From JABWBD01 sp040768665 (GTDB taxonomy: Bacteria > Planctomycetota > Planctomycetia > Pirellulales > Thermoguttaceae): a DNA stretch of 64,000 nucleotides. Location of the stretch: positions 298,283-362,282 of the forward strand of contig JAXGMN010000010.1 in assembly GCA_040768665.1 (NCBI GenBank), in the 5' to 3' direction. Below, piece by piece: positions 34,234-43,995 of this stretch. The notes beneath the pieces were generated by a model, which did no database searches, was not told the origin of the DNA, and worked only from the letters and a program-made list of their open reading frames with translations. Every line of letters starts with the position of its first letter. Position 1 is the stretch's first letter. Position numbers and translations under genes: made by a program.

Positions 34234-35181
34234 ATGAACGACTCTCGACCGATGATCGAACTGTGCGGTCTGCACCGCTTCTTCGGCACGACCCACGCCG
34301 TGGACGATATTTCGTTCCGGGTTTACCGGGGGCAAGTCTTCGGCTATATCGGCCCCAACGGCGCGGGCAAGACGACCAGCATGCGAATCCTCGCCACGCT
34401 CGATCTGCCCGACGCCGGCACCGCCTTCGTCGACGGATTCTCGGTCGTCGACGACCCGGACCGCGTCCGCCACCGGCTCGGCTTCATGCCCGACTATTTC
34501 GGCACGTATGCCAACGTCAACGTCCGCGAGTATCTCGACTTCTTCGCGCGGGCCTACCGGCTGCGGGGCCGCGACCGCGAGGCGGCGATTCGCCGGGTGA
34601 TGGATTTCACGCGGCTGGACGGGCTGGCGGAGAAACCGATCGACGGCCTGTCCAAGGGGATGAAGCAGCGGCTCTGCCTCGGCCGGGCGCTGATCCACGA
34701 TCCGGCCGTGCTCGTGTTGGACGAGCCGGCCGCGGGCCTCGACCCGCGGGCCCGCATCGAGCTTCGCGAAATGATCCGCACGCTGGCCGACCGCGGCAAG
34801 ACCGTTCTGATCAGCTCGCACATCCTTACGGAATTGGGCGAAATGTGCGACGTGGTCGGGATCATCGAGCAGGGGCGGCTGGTGGCCGTCGGCACCGTCG
34901 ACGAAATCCAGAAACAAGAGCAAACACCGCAGAACCTCGTCGAGGTCCGTATGCTGGACAGCGTCGATCCGCTGGGCGCCTGGCTGGCCGTGCGGTCCGA
35001 CGTGAGCCAATTGCACCTGGACGGCCAGAGTGCTCGTTTCCTCCACGCCGGCGAACCGGAAGCCGAAGCGGAGTTGCTCAAGGCAATGGTCGAGGCCGGG
35101 TTTCGCGTCGTCGCCTTCGGCACACGGCGGCGGACGCTGGAAGACGTTTTCATGCAAGTGACCCGAGGGCTGGTGCAATGA
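34234..35181 (+). CDS. ABC transporter ATP-binding protein (ABC-2 type)
   Basis: A 315-residue ATPase with Walker A GPNGAGKTTS, signature LSKGMKQRL, Walker B VLVLDEPAAGLDP and H-loop SSHIL. The C-terminal 80 residues form the extension seen in ABC-2 exporters (QNLVEVRMLDSV, FRVVAFGTRRRTLEDVFM). Its stop overlaps the permease start by four bases (ATGA). With the permease it would form an exporter or an envelope mechano-machine; the substrate is unknown. Confidence 0.94.
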   Translation: MNDSRPMIELCGLHRFFGTTHAVDDISFRVYRGQVFGYIGPNGAGKTTSMRILATLDLPDAGTAFVDGFSVVDDPDRVRHRLGFMPDYFGTYANVNVREYLDFFARAYRLRGRDREAAIRRVMDFTRLDGLAEKPIDGLSKGMKQRLCLGRALIHDPAVLVLDEPAAGLDPRARIELREMIRTLADRGKTVLISSHILTELGEMCDVVGIIEQGRLVAVGTVDEIQKQEQTPQNLVEVRMLDSVDPLGAWLAVRSDVSQLHLDGQSARFLHAGEPEAEAELLKAMVEAGFRVVAFGTRRRTLEDVFMQVTRGLVQ

Positions 35182-36854
35182 GCACGCAGACGGAATCGCC
35201 GCCGGTCGATGCCGCGATCGTGGAGAGCCCCCTGTCCGGCCTTTGGTCGCCGATCGACCGGATCGTCGCGGTGGTCGGCGACCGGCTCAACCCGATCCTC
35301 GTCAAGGAATCGCGGCAGGCGCTGAAGAGCCGGCAGTTCGTGATCACGTTTGCCCTCGTTCTGATCTTCGGATGGGCCTGGTCGATCCTCGGGCTGGGCT
35401 GGCTCGGCCCCGACGCGATGTACAGCAACCAGGGCGGCGGAATGTTCACGGGGTATTACCTGATCCTCGTCTTCCCGTTGTTGGTGATCGTGCCGTTCGG
35501 CGCGTTTCGCTCGCTCGCCTCGGAACAGGAGGACCGGACCTACGAACTGCTCTCGATCACCGCGCTCGATCCGCGGCAGATCGTCCGCGGCAAGCTGGGC
35601 AGCGCGATCGCGCAGATGCTCGTCTATCTCTCGGCCATCTCTCCCTGCCTGGCGTTCACCTATTTGCTTCGGGGGATCGATGCCCCGACGATCCTCTACG
35701 TCCTCTTCTGGACGGTGCTGGGGTCGCTGGGGCTTTCGGTCGTCGCGCTGCTGGTGGGCACGCTGACCAACGAGCGGCACTGGCAGGTCGTGCTCTCGGT
35801 GGTACTGATCGTCGGCCTGCTCCTGGCGTTCTGGATCGCGTGCATCATCGTCTTTCAAGGAATGCTCTTCTCGGTGGGCGTGCCCTTTTCCGAACCGTTG
35901 TTCTGGGAGATCAACGCGGCTATTCTGACCGGCTACTTAACCTACTTCGCGTTGACCTACTACGCGGCCGTCGCGCGAATCACGTTCGCCAGCGACAACC
36001 GCTCGACGCGGCTCCGCGTGATCATGCTCGTGCAGTACGTCCTGTTCGCGGGCTGGATGACCTGGGCCTGGATCTATGCCGAAGGCGAATCGGAGGTCGT
36101 TCTCGTTTTCCTGACCTTCGCCGTGCTCCACTGGTTCGTCATGGGCGCGATGATGACCGGCGAGACGACGGACCTTTCGCTCCGCGTACGGCGCAGCCTT
36201 CCGCAGAGCTTTCTCGGCCGCGCGCTGTTGACGTGGTTCAACCCCGGCCCCGGCACGGGCTACCTGCTGGCGGTCTGCGGCGGGCTGGGCACCGTGGCGC
36301 TGGGAGTCCTGGCCGTGGCGGCCAAGGATCTCTATCCTTTCCCTCGTGTGGCCAACTGGCAAATCGGCGACGGCCGGACCGTCATGACGTTCGGAGTGCT
36401 GGCGGTCTCGTACCTGATCATCTATCTTGGATTCGGCCTGTTCGTGTTGCGGCTGCTCCGCCGCGCCGGCCAATCCGGCATGCTTCTGACCATCCTGATT
36501 CATATCATGGTCGTGTTGGCCGGCTGCGGGATGCCGGTCGTCGTCCAGATGATGTCGGAGGAGTGGTACCGCATGGGTTACAGTCTCCTTCAGGTGACGA
36601 ACGCCGTCTGGACGCTTTCGCATTTGCTGGGCGGGACCGTGCTTCCGCCCGAGACGCCGGTGTTGCTGGTGATCATTCCCGCGGCGGCGCTGGCTGTGTT
36701 CGTGTTGAACCTGCCGGAGGTCGTCCGGGAGGTGCGATTCGTGCGGCTGTCGAAACCGACGCGCGTCGCCGAAGAAGACGCGGAGCTGGCGGCGAAGTTT
36801 GCTCCGCCGCCGCAGCCGAGACAGATCAGTCCGTGGGATGTTGTGGAGGAATAG
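35178..36854 (+). CDS. ABC-2 type transporter permease
   Basis: A 558-residue permease with about 12 hydrophobic helices. The N-terminal NPILVKESRQALKSRQFVIT is typical of ABC-2 membrane subunits, and EQEDRTYELLSITALDPRQI with VRGKLGSAIAQMLVYLS is the coupling region. The second half has GTVALGVLAVAAKDLYPF and VFVLNLPEVVREVRF. It starts inside the ATPase stop codon and ends four bases before the GTG of the SDR gene, so it is mid-operon. Confidence 0.92.
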   Translation: MSTQTESPPVDAAIVESPLSGLWSPIDRIVAVVGDRLNPILVKESRQALKSRQFVITFALVLIFGWAWSILGLGWLGPDAMYSNQGGGMFTGYYLILVFPLLVIVPFGAFRSLASEQEDRTYELLSITALDPRQIVRGKLGSAIAQMLVYLSAISPCLAFTYLLRGIDAPTILYVLFWTVLGSLGLSVVALLVGTLTNERHWQVVLSVVLIVGLLLAFWIACIIVFQGMLFSVGVPFSEPLFWEINAAILTGYLTYFALTYYAAVARITFASDNRSTRLRVIMLVQYVLFAGWMTWAWIYAEGESEVVLVFLTFAVLHWFVMGAMMTGETTDLSLRVRRSLPQSFLGRALLTWFNPGPGTGYLLAVCGGLGTVALGVLAVAAKDLYPFPRVANWQIGDGRTVMTFGVLAVSYLIIYLGFGLFVLRLLRRAGQSGMLLTILIHIMVVLAGCGMPVVVQMMSEEWYRMGYSLLQVTNAVWTLSHLLGGTVLPPETPVLLVIIPAAALAVFVLNLPEVVREVRFVRLSKPTRVAEEDAELAAKFAPPPQPRQISPWDVVEE

Positions 36855-36858
36855 TCGC

Positions 36859-37725
36859 GTGAGCAAACCTTCGGATACCGGACCGTTCGTTCTCGTCACC
36901 GGTGCGTCGACGGGGATCGGGGAGGCCTGCGCTTTGGAGCTCGACCGCCGCGCGTGCCGCGTCTTCGCAGGAGTCCGCCGGGAGGCGGATGGGGAGCGAC
37001 TCCGCGGGCAGGCTTCGCAAAGGCTCGTGCCGCTGCTGCTGGAGGTGACCGATTCGGACGCGATCGTCGCGGCGGCGGAAACGATCCGCGGCACCGTGGG
37101 CGATGCCGGCCTCTACGGCCTGGTGAACAACGCGGGGATCGTCGTCACCGGGCCGCTGGAGCTCATCCCGGTCCAGCAACTCCGGCACCAGCTCGAGGTC
37201 AACGTGATCGGGCAGGTCGCGGTTACCCGGGCCATGATCCCGATGCTGCGGGCAGCGAAGGGCCGGATCGTCAACATGGGATCGATCTCGGGCCGGGTGA
37301 CGGCTCCTTTCCTGGGTGCCTACTGCGCCTCGAAGTATGCGCTGGAGGCAGTGACCGATGCGTTTCGGATGGAGCTCCGGCACTGGGGCATCGGCGTTTC
37401 CATCGTCGAGCCGGGGAGCGTGAATACGCCGATCTGGGACAAGGCGCAAGGGTCGGCGACGAACCTGAGTGAGACCGCGCCGCAACCCCGTGTCGATCTC
37501 TACAGCGAGGACATGGAGGCCATGCGCAAAGCGAGCGACGAGATGGCCCGGACCGCCATGCCGGTCCGGAAGGTCGTCGACGCGGTTGTCCACGCGTTGT
37601 TTGCCCGTCGCCCTCGCACGCGCTATCCGGTCGGACCGTCAACGCGATTTTCGATCGGTGCGTTGAAGTTCGTCCCGGACCGGTTGCGCGATCGGTTTGT
37701 GCTGCGGTCGTTGGGAATGCCATAA
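36859..37725 (+). CDS. Short-chain dehydrogenase/reductase
   Basis: A 288-residue classical SDR. The NAD(P) motif is TGASTGIGEACALEL, then YGLVNNAGIV, NMGSISG (Ser) and YCASKYALEAVTDAF (Tyr/Lys). The PGSVNTPIWDKA loop is family-typical. The start is GTG 36859, with GAGGA upstream, four bases after the permease stop. It differs from the stress-type SDR at 26188 by lacking the long N-terminal extension. Retinol- or 17beta-HSD-type substrates are typical of this subgroup, but the substrate here is unknown. Confidence 0.92.
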   Translation: MSKPSDTGPFVLVTGASTGIGEACALELDRRACRVFAGVRREADGERLRGQASQRLVPLLLEVTDSDAIVAAAETIRGTVGDAGLYGLVNNAGIVVTGPLELIPVQQLRHQLEVNVIGQVAVTRAMIPMLRAAKGRIVNMGSISGRVTAPFLGAYCASKYALEAVTDAFRMELRHWGIGVSIVEPGSVNTPIWDKAQGSATNLSETAPQPRVDLYSEDMEAMRKASDEMARTAMPVRKVVDAVVHALFARRPRTRYPVGPSTRFSIGALKFVPDRLRDRFVLRSLGMP

Positions 37726-37841
37726 GACGCACGAACCGAGCAACGGATTCGGGAAATCGAAAGTGAGTATGCTGGAAAACCATGTCGAGAGTAATCTACT
37801 CGCCCGCGGCAGAGAACTTGTTTGTTCGGCGTCGATGCGAT

Positions 37842-39635
37842 TCACGGCGACTCGGCTCGGTCCACCGCCCACTGAAACGTATTCTCGCCGGCCGTAGGCT
37901 CCGCCAGCGGCCCGGCGAGCGGCTCCGCGCGGGCTTGCCCTGGGAGATCCGTATCGACGCGGATCGGCCGGCCGTGGCGGTCCTCCAGGGTCTGACGTAC
38001 CGTCGGAAAAATCCCCACCAGTTCCGCGCCGACCCATGGGCCCTTCAGGCGAACTGCGGCGTCGCCGAGTGTGAAACGCAGCGAAACGCCCAAGAGGCTG
38101 TCGTCGCGGCGGAATCGGGCCGCGCCGGGCTCCGTGACGCTGTGCTCATCGCCGAAGGAACTCTTCTTCGCTCCTTCCAGGAAGACGTTGTAGTCCGAGG
38201 CGTAGCCAGGCGCCTTCTTGACGCCTTCCAACCCTCGTCGAATGAAGAGGTTGTTGAACCACTTGTCGTCTGACGGAATGCCGTGCTTGCGGCCGACTTC
38301 TTGCCGGGTATGCGGCTTGTAGAACTGCGAGGACCGCCGGGTATCGGAGACCATCTCGAACTTGCAGTCGACGAAGAGGTTGTGTGCGAACACCGTGGCT
38401 TTGGAATTGCTCCGCACGCTGTGCCCGATCAGCACATTGTTGTCGACCAGCGTCGGCCCGTGGTTCATTTCCAGGAACAGATTGGCCGCCTGGGTATCGT
38501 AGACGATGTTGCCGGAGATGCGGGCCCCTTGATTGCCCCAATCCATCCAAATTCCGAACGCCCCGTATCCCTGGTGGGAGACTCCGCGGATCAGGTTGCC
38601 GCGGATCACGGCGTCGACCGACTCGTGAAATTTGATCGCCGCCGTCTCCCAGCCGCCGAATTCCTTGCGGTAGTTGGTCTGTTCGATGAGGTTGCCCGCG
38701 ATGAGACAGCGGGTCGCTCCCTTCTGGCCGGCGATGCCCGCTTCGCCGCAGCGGCGGATCACGTTGTTGCGGACGACGTGGTCGCCGAAGGCGTCGACGT
38801 CGCCGTAATCGACCCCGGTGGCGTGTCCCAGGACGATTCCCACGCAGCGGGCGTTGGTGATCGTGCAGTTTTCGATGATCCAGTGCTTGCCCATCCGAGG
38901 GCCGATCATACCCATCTGCACGTCGAGGCCGGGCGGTTGCCAGTTTTCTCCCGAATGCATGAGGTGGAATCCGGAAACCCTGATATGGCTCAAGCCGCTT
39001 TGCTCGGGCAGGAACACACTCTGCCGGACGTTGATCTCGGCAAGCTGCCGATTGGGGGCCGCCTTGCCGAAGTTCGCCCAGATCGTCGTGGTCTCGGCAT
39101 CGGCGCGGCAACACCAGCTCTCGGGCGCTTGCTTCACTTCCTCCGGCGATTGCTTCTCGAGGAAGGCATCGCCGTCCAGGTAGACGTCGCCCCGGTGATG
39201 CCACTCGCCGTAGTGGAGCCAGCCGCCGGAGAGATTCAGCGCGTACGGATTGTAGTCGCCGAAGAGAGCATTCGGCAATTCGACCATCCAGACCCCGTCC
39301 GCCTGGTTGACCCACGAGGTGATTTGCTCGGAACCTTTGATGAACACGTCATCGCCCGCGGCGGCCCGGTAGGTAATCCGGCTCGCCTCGTCGTTCCCGC
39401 CGCGTGCCGGTTTCACCCACTCGCGGTAAGTTCCGGCATGCACGACGACGACGTCGCCCGGCTCGGCGACTTGTGCTGCCTTTCCGATCGAGAGGTAAGG
39501 ATTCTCGCGGTTGCCCACGTTGGCGTCGCTTCCTGACTTGGCAACGTGGATTTCGCGGGCCGACACCGCCGGAGCCGCCAGAACGGCCAGGACAATCGAG
39601 GCCGGCGAGAAAGCTCGCCACAGGTTGCAGATCAT
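37842..39635 (-). CDS. Secreted right-handed beta-helix protein (pectate-lyase-like fold)
   Basis: A 597-residue exported protein (signal ending PAVSAREIH). It opens with HVAKSGSDANVGNRENPYLS and AAQVAEPGDVVVVHAGTYRE, the DUF1565-type start of right-handed beta-helix enzymes. Repeated coils follow (HWIIENCTITNARCVGIVLG, NVIRRCGEAGIAG, GNLIRGVSHQGYGAFGI, GNIVYDTQAANLF), with Asn ladders. A C-terminal 90-residue segment lies outside the helix. GAGGAGG lies before ATG. It probably binds or cleaves an external polysaccharide. Confidence 0.85.
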   Translation of the reverse strand: MICNLWRAFSPASIVLAVLAAPAVSAREIHVAKSGSDANVGNRENPYLSIGKAAQVAEPGDVVVVHAGTYREWVKPARGGNDEASRITYRAAAGDDVFIKGSEQITSWVNQADGVWMVELPNALFGDYNPYALNLSGGWLHYGEWHHRGDVYLDGDAFLEKQSPEEVKQAPESWCCRADAETTTIWANFGKAAPNRQLAEINVRQSVFLPEQSGLSHIRVSGFHLMHSGENWQPPGLDVQMGMIGPRMGKHWIIENCTITNARCVGIVLGHATGVDYGDVDAFGDHVVRNNVIRRCGEAGIAGQKGATRCLIAGNLIEQTNYRKEFGGWETAAIKFHESVDAVIRGNLIRGVSHQGYGAFGIWMDWGNQGARISGNIVYDTQAANLFLEMNHGPTLVDNNVLIGHSVRSNSKATVFAHNLFVDCKFEMVSDTRRSSQFYKPHTRQEVGRKHGIPSDDKWFNNLFIRRGLEGVKKAPGYASDYNVFLEGAKKSSFGDEHSVTEPGAARFRRDDSLLGVSLRFTLGDAAVRLKGPWVGAELVGIFPTVRQTLEDRHGRPIRVDTDLPGQARAEPLAGPLAEPTAGENTFQWAVDRAESP

Positions 39636-39936
39636 GGTTTCCTCCTCGTTGTCCCTGCCGGTGTGAGATCCGTTTCCGCATCGAGGCAGTCTACCCTGCC
39701 ACGTGTTCCGTGACTAGAATAAGTCGTGCGAGCGAGTCCGGGATGGGCAATGGTCGTGCTCTGGTGGCACCATCCACCTCACGAAAGCCTTGCCAGCCTA
39801 GCCTTGCACAGTGCATTCGGACTCGTGCTGTACGCTGCCCTGGGCGCGCGTCTTCGCACGCTGCCTTCTCACACCAATGACGCGTCGAAACCAGGATGCA
39901 GCTAGTTTGGGGGGCCGCTAATTGAAGGCAAGAAGT

Positions 39937-40059
39937 GTAACTGTTCACGGGGCGGTCGGGGACTGGTCCATTTTTCGGCCAGTTGGCGTATTTTGGCGGC
40001 AAGAACGCTGGCCGAAAACATGGACCTGTCCCCCTCTCTTCCGCCCCGTGAACGGTTAC
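39937..40059. repeat. GTTCACGGGGCGG-type palindromic element (copy 1)
   Basis: A 123-bp element with outer arms GTAACTGTTCACGGGGCGG and CCGCCCCGTGAACGGTTAC. Inside lie GGGGACTGGTCCATTTTTCG and GGCCGAAAACATGGACCTGT. It shares the GGGGAC core of the shorter elements. The rest of the 39636-40422 gap (787 bp) shows no supported gene. Confidence 0.85.
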
Positions 40060-40422
40060 GCAAGAAGTCGCGTGGCGTCCCCCGCCCGAAATCAGCCGTG
40101 ACGCACCACACAACGTACGTCCGTATTGACGTACGTTTCAGTCGGCGTATAGGGGTTCCGGAGTTCGTCCTGAACAACGGACCTCCGCAGGAAACGGGTG
40201 GATCCGATAAAGGGAAATCCTGGCGGCAACGGGTACCTGTCGCCATCCCTATCCGTTGTCAACGCCAGAGGTTAGAATCGATGGATTCGGAGGCGGCCAA
40301 GGGGCCTTGTCCGTGCGGGTCTACTGTGGCGAGCGGGGCACCCGACTCGCACATCAATGCCGCCCGTCGTTCGCCCGCGGGTCGCCGCCTTCAAACCGTC
40401 AGCAATACTCTCAACACGTTTC

Positions 40423-42219
40423 ATGAACCACATTCGCAACTTCTGCATCATCGCCCATATTGACCACGGGAAATCGACCTTGGCCGATCGGTTGATCCAG
40501 GCCTGTGGCGGCGTTTCCCAGCGCGAGTTTCGCAACCAGGTGCTCGACTCGATGGACATCGAGCGCGAGAGGGGGATCACGATCAAGAGCAATTCGATCA
40601 CGCTCTCCTACCGCGCGGGCGACGGGCAGGACTATCAGCTCAACCTGATCGACACCCCGGGGCACGTCGATTTTTCGCACGAGGTGCGGCGCTCGCTCCT
40701 GGCGTGCGACGGTGCGCTGATTGTCGTGGATGCGTCCCAGGGCGTCGAGGCGCAGACGGTCGCCAACCTCTACCTGGCGCTGGATCACAACCTGGAATTG
40801 CTGCCGGTCATCAACAAGATCGATCTCGCGGCCGCCGACGTCGACCGGGTGCGGGAAGAGATCGAGAAGGACCTGGGGCTCGACCCGTTCGCGGCGATCC
40901 CCGTCTCGGCCAAGACGGGGTTCGGCATTCAAGACGTGCTTGCGGGAATCGTCGAGAAGCTGCCTTGCCCCAAAGGCGACCCGGCCGGGCCACTGAAATC
41001 GCTGGTGTTCGACGCGCAGTTCGATCGTTATCGGGGGGTGATCCTCCTGTGCCGCATCATGGACGGCACGGTGAAACCCGGCGATCAGATCCACTTCATG
41101 CACTCCGCCTGGGACTACACGGTGGAGGAAGTGGGAATCCATCGGCTGAAATTCCATCCCAAAGCCGAACTCACCGCCGGGGAGGTGGGCTACATCATCG
41201 CGGGAATCAAGAGCGTGCGTGAGATCGAAATCGGCGATACGATCACGCACCTCGATCGCCCGGCGGCGGAACCGGTCCCCGGCTACCAGAAGGCGAAGCA
41301 GGTCGTCTTTTCCTCGATCTATCCGATCAATGCGGACGAGTACCGCGAGCTGGCAAAGGCGATGGACAAGCTGGCTATCAACGATGCCGCGGTGACGTAT
41401 GAGAAAGACAGCTCCGCGGCCCTGGGCTTCGGGTTCCGCTGCGGATTCCTTGGACTGTTGCACCTGGACGTGGTCCAGGAGCGCCTGCAGCGGGAGTTCG
41501 ACATCGGCCTGGTCGTCTCGGCCCCGTCGGTCCGGTACAAGGTGAGCTTGAAGGACGGCCACGTGACCGAGGTCGACAACCCGGGAAACTGGCCGGATCC
41601 GTTCAACATTGCCGGCGTCACGGAGCCGTACATCAAGGCGTCGATTCTCACGCCCGAGCAGTACGTCGGAGCGGTCATGGAACTGTGCCGTGAGTATCGA
41701 TCGGCGAGCCAGCAGATGAATTACCTGTCCGTGGGCCGGGTCGAGATTACCAGCGAGATGCCGTTGGGCGAGGTGCTTTTCGATTTCTACGGCAAGCTCA
41801 AGACGGTCACGCGCGGCTACGGCTCGTTCGATTACGCACCCATCGACTATCGCGAGACCGACGTAGTGAAGGTGGAGATTCTGATCAATGGGGAACCGGT
41901 CGATGCGCTTGCCTACCTGGTCCATCGCGACAAGGCGCGGGCACGGGCGCTGCACTACTGCGAGCAACTGGCCGAAGCGATTCCCCGCCACCAGTTCAAG
42001 ATCCCGATCCAAGGCTGCATCGGCGGCAAGATCATCGCGCGATCGACGATCCAGGCCTACCGCAAGGACGTGACGGCCAAGTGTTACGGCGGCGACGTGA
42101 CGCGCAAGAAGAAGCTTCTTGAGAAACAGAAGAAGGGCAAGGCGAAGATGAAGCAGGTCGGCCAGGTCCAGATACCGCAAAAGGCATTTATTTCGGTGCT
42201 GGCGGCGGACAGGAAGTAG
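40423..42219 (+). CDS. lepA: Elongation factor 4 (LepA) GTPase
   Basis: A 598-residue translational GTPase acting on the ribosome. The G1 motif is AHIDHGKST (residues 11-19), G2 lies in RERGITIKS, G3 is DTPGHVDF and G4 is NKIDLAA. Domain II and the LepA-specific C-terminal domain are complete (AVTYEKDSSAALGFGFRCGF, YLVHRDKARARALHYCEQLA, KCYGGDVTRKKKLLEKQK). The length is normal. ATG 40423 gives the standard MNHIRNFCIIAHIDHG start, without an evident Shine-Dalgarno. It stands alone, flanked by intergenic elements. Confidence 0.97.
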   Translation: MNHIRNFCIIAHIDHGKSTLADRLIQACGGVSQREFRNQVLDSMDIERERGITIKSNSITLSYRAGDGQDYQLNLIDTPGHVDFSHEVRRSLLACDGALIVVDASQGVEAQTVANLYLALDHNLELLPVINKIDLAAADVDRVREEIEKDLGLDPFAAIPVSAKTGFGIQDVLAGIVEKLPCPKGDPAGPLKSLVFDAQFDRYRGVILLCRIMDGTVKPGDQIHFMHSAWDYTVEEVGIHRLKFHPKAELTAGEVGYIIAGIKSVREIEIGDTITHLDRPAAEPVPGYQKAKQVVFSSIYPINADEYRELAKAMDKLAINDAAVTYEKDSSAALGFGFRCGFLGLLHLDVVQERLQREFDIGLVVSAPSVRYKVSLKDGHVTEVDNPGNWPDPFNIAGVTEPYIKASILTPEQYVGAVMELCREYRSASQQMNYLSVGRVEITSEMPLGEVLFDFYGKLKTVTRGYGSFDYAPIDYRETDVVKVEILINGEPVDALAYLVHRDKARARALHYCEQLAEAIPRHQFKIPIQGCIGGKIIARSTIQAYRKDVTAKCYGGDVTRKKKLLEKQKKGKAKMKQVGQVQIPQKAFISVLAADRK

Positions 42220-42310
42220 GCAGCGCTGCGTTCCCAGGTTGCGATCATTGCCGGCGTCGGATAGGAAAAAGAGAATTGTGGGGTCAGGCATCCGGAATCC
42301 GGAGCAACGC

Positions 42311-43384
42311 ATGTTTAGGAAGACCGTCCGATCCGCAACGGGCACGTTGGGCTGGCTGCTCCGCGGTGGTTTGGCAGGAGCCATGCGGCGTGCGCGGGGT
42401 CTGTACGAAAGGCGGGAGTACGATCAGGCCATCGCCGGTTGGGACGACGTTATCCGCCGAATGCCGTTGCTGGCCGATGCTTACGCGTCCCGGGCTGCCG
42501 CGTGGTCTGCGAAGGGACAGCACGACCGGGCCATTATTGACTGCAACCAAGCCCTGCACTTGGACAAGTATCACGCAGCCGCGTACAACAACCGCGCGCA
42601 GGCATGGTGCGGCAAAGACGAAATCGACCGCGCGTTGGCCGACTACGAACTGGCCATTCGCTTGGCCCCCGCCGTGGCACTCTACTACGCCAATCGCGCC
42701 GTCGCCTGGCTGAGGAAGGGCCAGCACGACCGGGCTGTCGAGGACTGCAACCAGGCGCTGCGGCTGGACCCGAAAAACGCCACTGCATACAACAATCGCG
42801 GGCAGGCTTGGTCTGACAAGGGCGAGCACGAAAAGGCACTTGCTGACACGGACATGGCGATTCGTCTGAGACCCCGGGACGCGCTCTGTCACAGCAACCG
42901 CGCCGTCGTTTGGCTGAACAAAGGGGAACCCGAACAGGCGATTGCGGATTATGAGGAGTCGTTGCGTCTTAATCCCGAGTATGGCATCGGCTGCAACAAT
43001 CGGGGCTTCTACTGGATGAAGGCTGGCCAGTACACCAGGGCAGCGGCCGACTACGAGAAAGCCATCTCGCTCGACCCCAAGCATCCCAACGCCTACAAGA
43101 ATCTGGCGTGGCTCCAAGCCACGTGTACTGACTCGCAGTACCGAAACGGTCCGAGTGCCGTGGCCAACGCCACGCGGGCCATGGAACTGACCGAATGGAG
43201 AGCCGACGAGTGGCTGGAGATCCTCGCTGCCGCGCACGCCGAGGCCGGCGATTTCGTCCAGGCAGTTACTTGGCAAAGCAAAGCCGCCGAACGTGCCGCC
43301 GACGGGCCCGCGGCCCAGTCGCGAGCTCGCTTGGACGCGTACCGCTCCGGACGGGCGTGGCGAGAGGAACACACTGGCTCCTAA
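42311..43384 (+). CDS. TPR repeat protein
   Basis: A 357-residue protein with about seven tetratricopeptide units of 34 residues (for example HDRAIIDCNQALHLDKYHAA, EIDRALADYELAIRLAPAVA, EPEQAIADYEESLRLNPEYG). A C-terminal segment (NGPSAVANATRAMELTEWRA, then EILAAAHAEAGDFVQAVTWQ) recurs in planctomycete TPR proteins, including the one at 60739. The first 30 residues are basic and hydrophobic and may anchor it. GGAG lies six bases before ATG 42311. Confidence 0.85.
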   Translation: MFRKTVRSATGTLGWLLRGGLAGAMRRARGLYERREYDQAIAGWDDVIRRMPLLADAYASRAAAWSAKGQHDRAIIDCNQALHLDKYHAAAYNNRAQAWCGKDEIDRALADYELAIRLAPAVALYYANRAVAWLRKGQHDRAVEDCNQALRLDPKNATAYNNRGQAWSDKGEHEKALADTDMAIRLRPRDALCHSNRAVVWLNKGEPEQAIADYEESLRLNPEYGIGCNNRGFYWMKAGQYTRAAADYEKAISLDPKHPNAYKNLAWLQATCTDSQYRNGPSAVANATRAMELTEWRADEWLEILAAAHAEAGDFVQAVTWQSKAAERAADGPAAQSRARLDAYRSGRAWREEHTGS

Positions 43385-43462
43385 TGTGCCAGTCAACTTA
43401 CCCTGCGTCTCGCGGTCCAGTGTTCCGAACCCGCGATGCACCCGTTTCACGTGTTGCACATA

Positions 43463-43491
43463 TTGCATTTGCTGCGTTTGCGCCTTATACT
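43463..43491 (+). promoter_or_regulatory. Likely sigma-70 promoter for the antitoxin gene
   Basis: TTGCAT (43463-43468) and TATACT (43486-43491) are spaced by 17 bases, close to consensus, 20 bases before ATG 43512. The local sequence is AT-richer than its surroundings. Confidence 0.5.
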
Positions 43492-43511
43492 TCCGGTGAA
43501 GGGAGAGAAAT

Positions 43512-43901
43512 ATGGCTGCCATGCTCAGCGACATCAAAGAACCCACCCCTCCTACGGAGGCCGACTCCCAACTTGCCTTGGAATCCAGTCGGCGATTGAG
43601 CCGAGTCCTTGCCGCCCAGCCCACGAAGGCCCTTCGCGTCCGAATTGAGCCGGAGAACGAAGCGGAACAAGCGATCTCAATTCCTGTCACCGCGTGTCAG
43701 TTGCTGAACGGCATCCTCGCCGAAATGGCCAAAGGGAACGCCGTTACGCTGGTCCCGATCCATTCCGAACTGACGACCCGGCAAGCGGCGGACATCCTGA
43801 ACGTCTCCCGCCCGTTTCTCATCGAACAGCTTGAAAAGGGCGCTATTCCCTACCGGAAAGTCGGAACGCATCGCCGGGTCATGCTCAAGGATCTGATGTA
43901 A
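43512..43901 (+). CDS. Helix-turn-helix antitoxin, truncated by a stop codon
   Basis: A 129-residue DNA-binding protein of the excisionase/antitoxin type: LTTRQAADILNVSRPFLIEQ, LEKGAIPYRKVGTHRRVMLK form the helix-turn-helix. The frame ends at LKDLM with TAA. Reading on in the same frame gives FKQTMDRNRLEVLEDLSAID and QDLGLGYQDLLRG up to 44002, the normal C-terminal tail of this antitoxin family. The stop is therefore a nonsense change that removes about 33 residues. The partner PIN toxin downstream is itself a fragment. A good promoter and SD remain. Confidence 0.75.
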   Translation: MAAMLSDIKEPTPPTEADSQLALESSRRLSRVLAAQPTKALRVRIEPENEAEQAISIPVTACQLLNGILAEMAKGNAVTLVPIHSELTTRQAADILNVSRPFLIEQLEKGAIPYRKVGTHRRVMLKDLM

Positions 43902-43995
43902 TTCAAACAGACAATGGACCGCAACCGCCTCGAGGTCCTTGAAGATTTGTCTGCTATCGATCAGGACCTGGGACTCGGCTACCAGGATTTGCTGC

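Noticed and set aside
39993..40463. Open frame across the palindromic element before lepA
   Set aside because: It begins inside the palindrome and runs into lepA out of frame, without a domain or RBS.
40411..42384. 657-residue minus-strand open frame opposite lepA
   Set aside because: LepA motifs are complete on the plus strand; the antisense frame has no recognisable domain.
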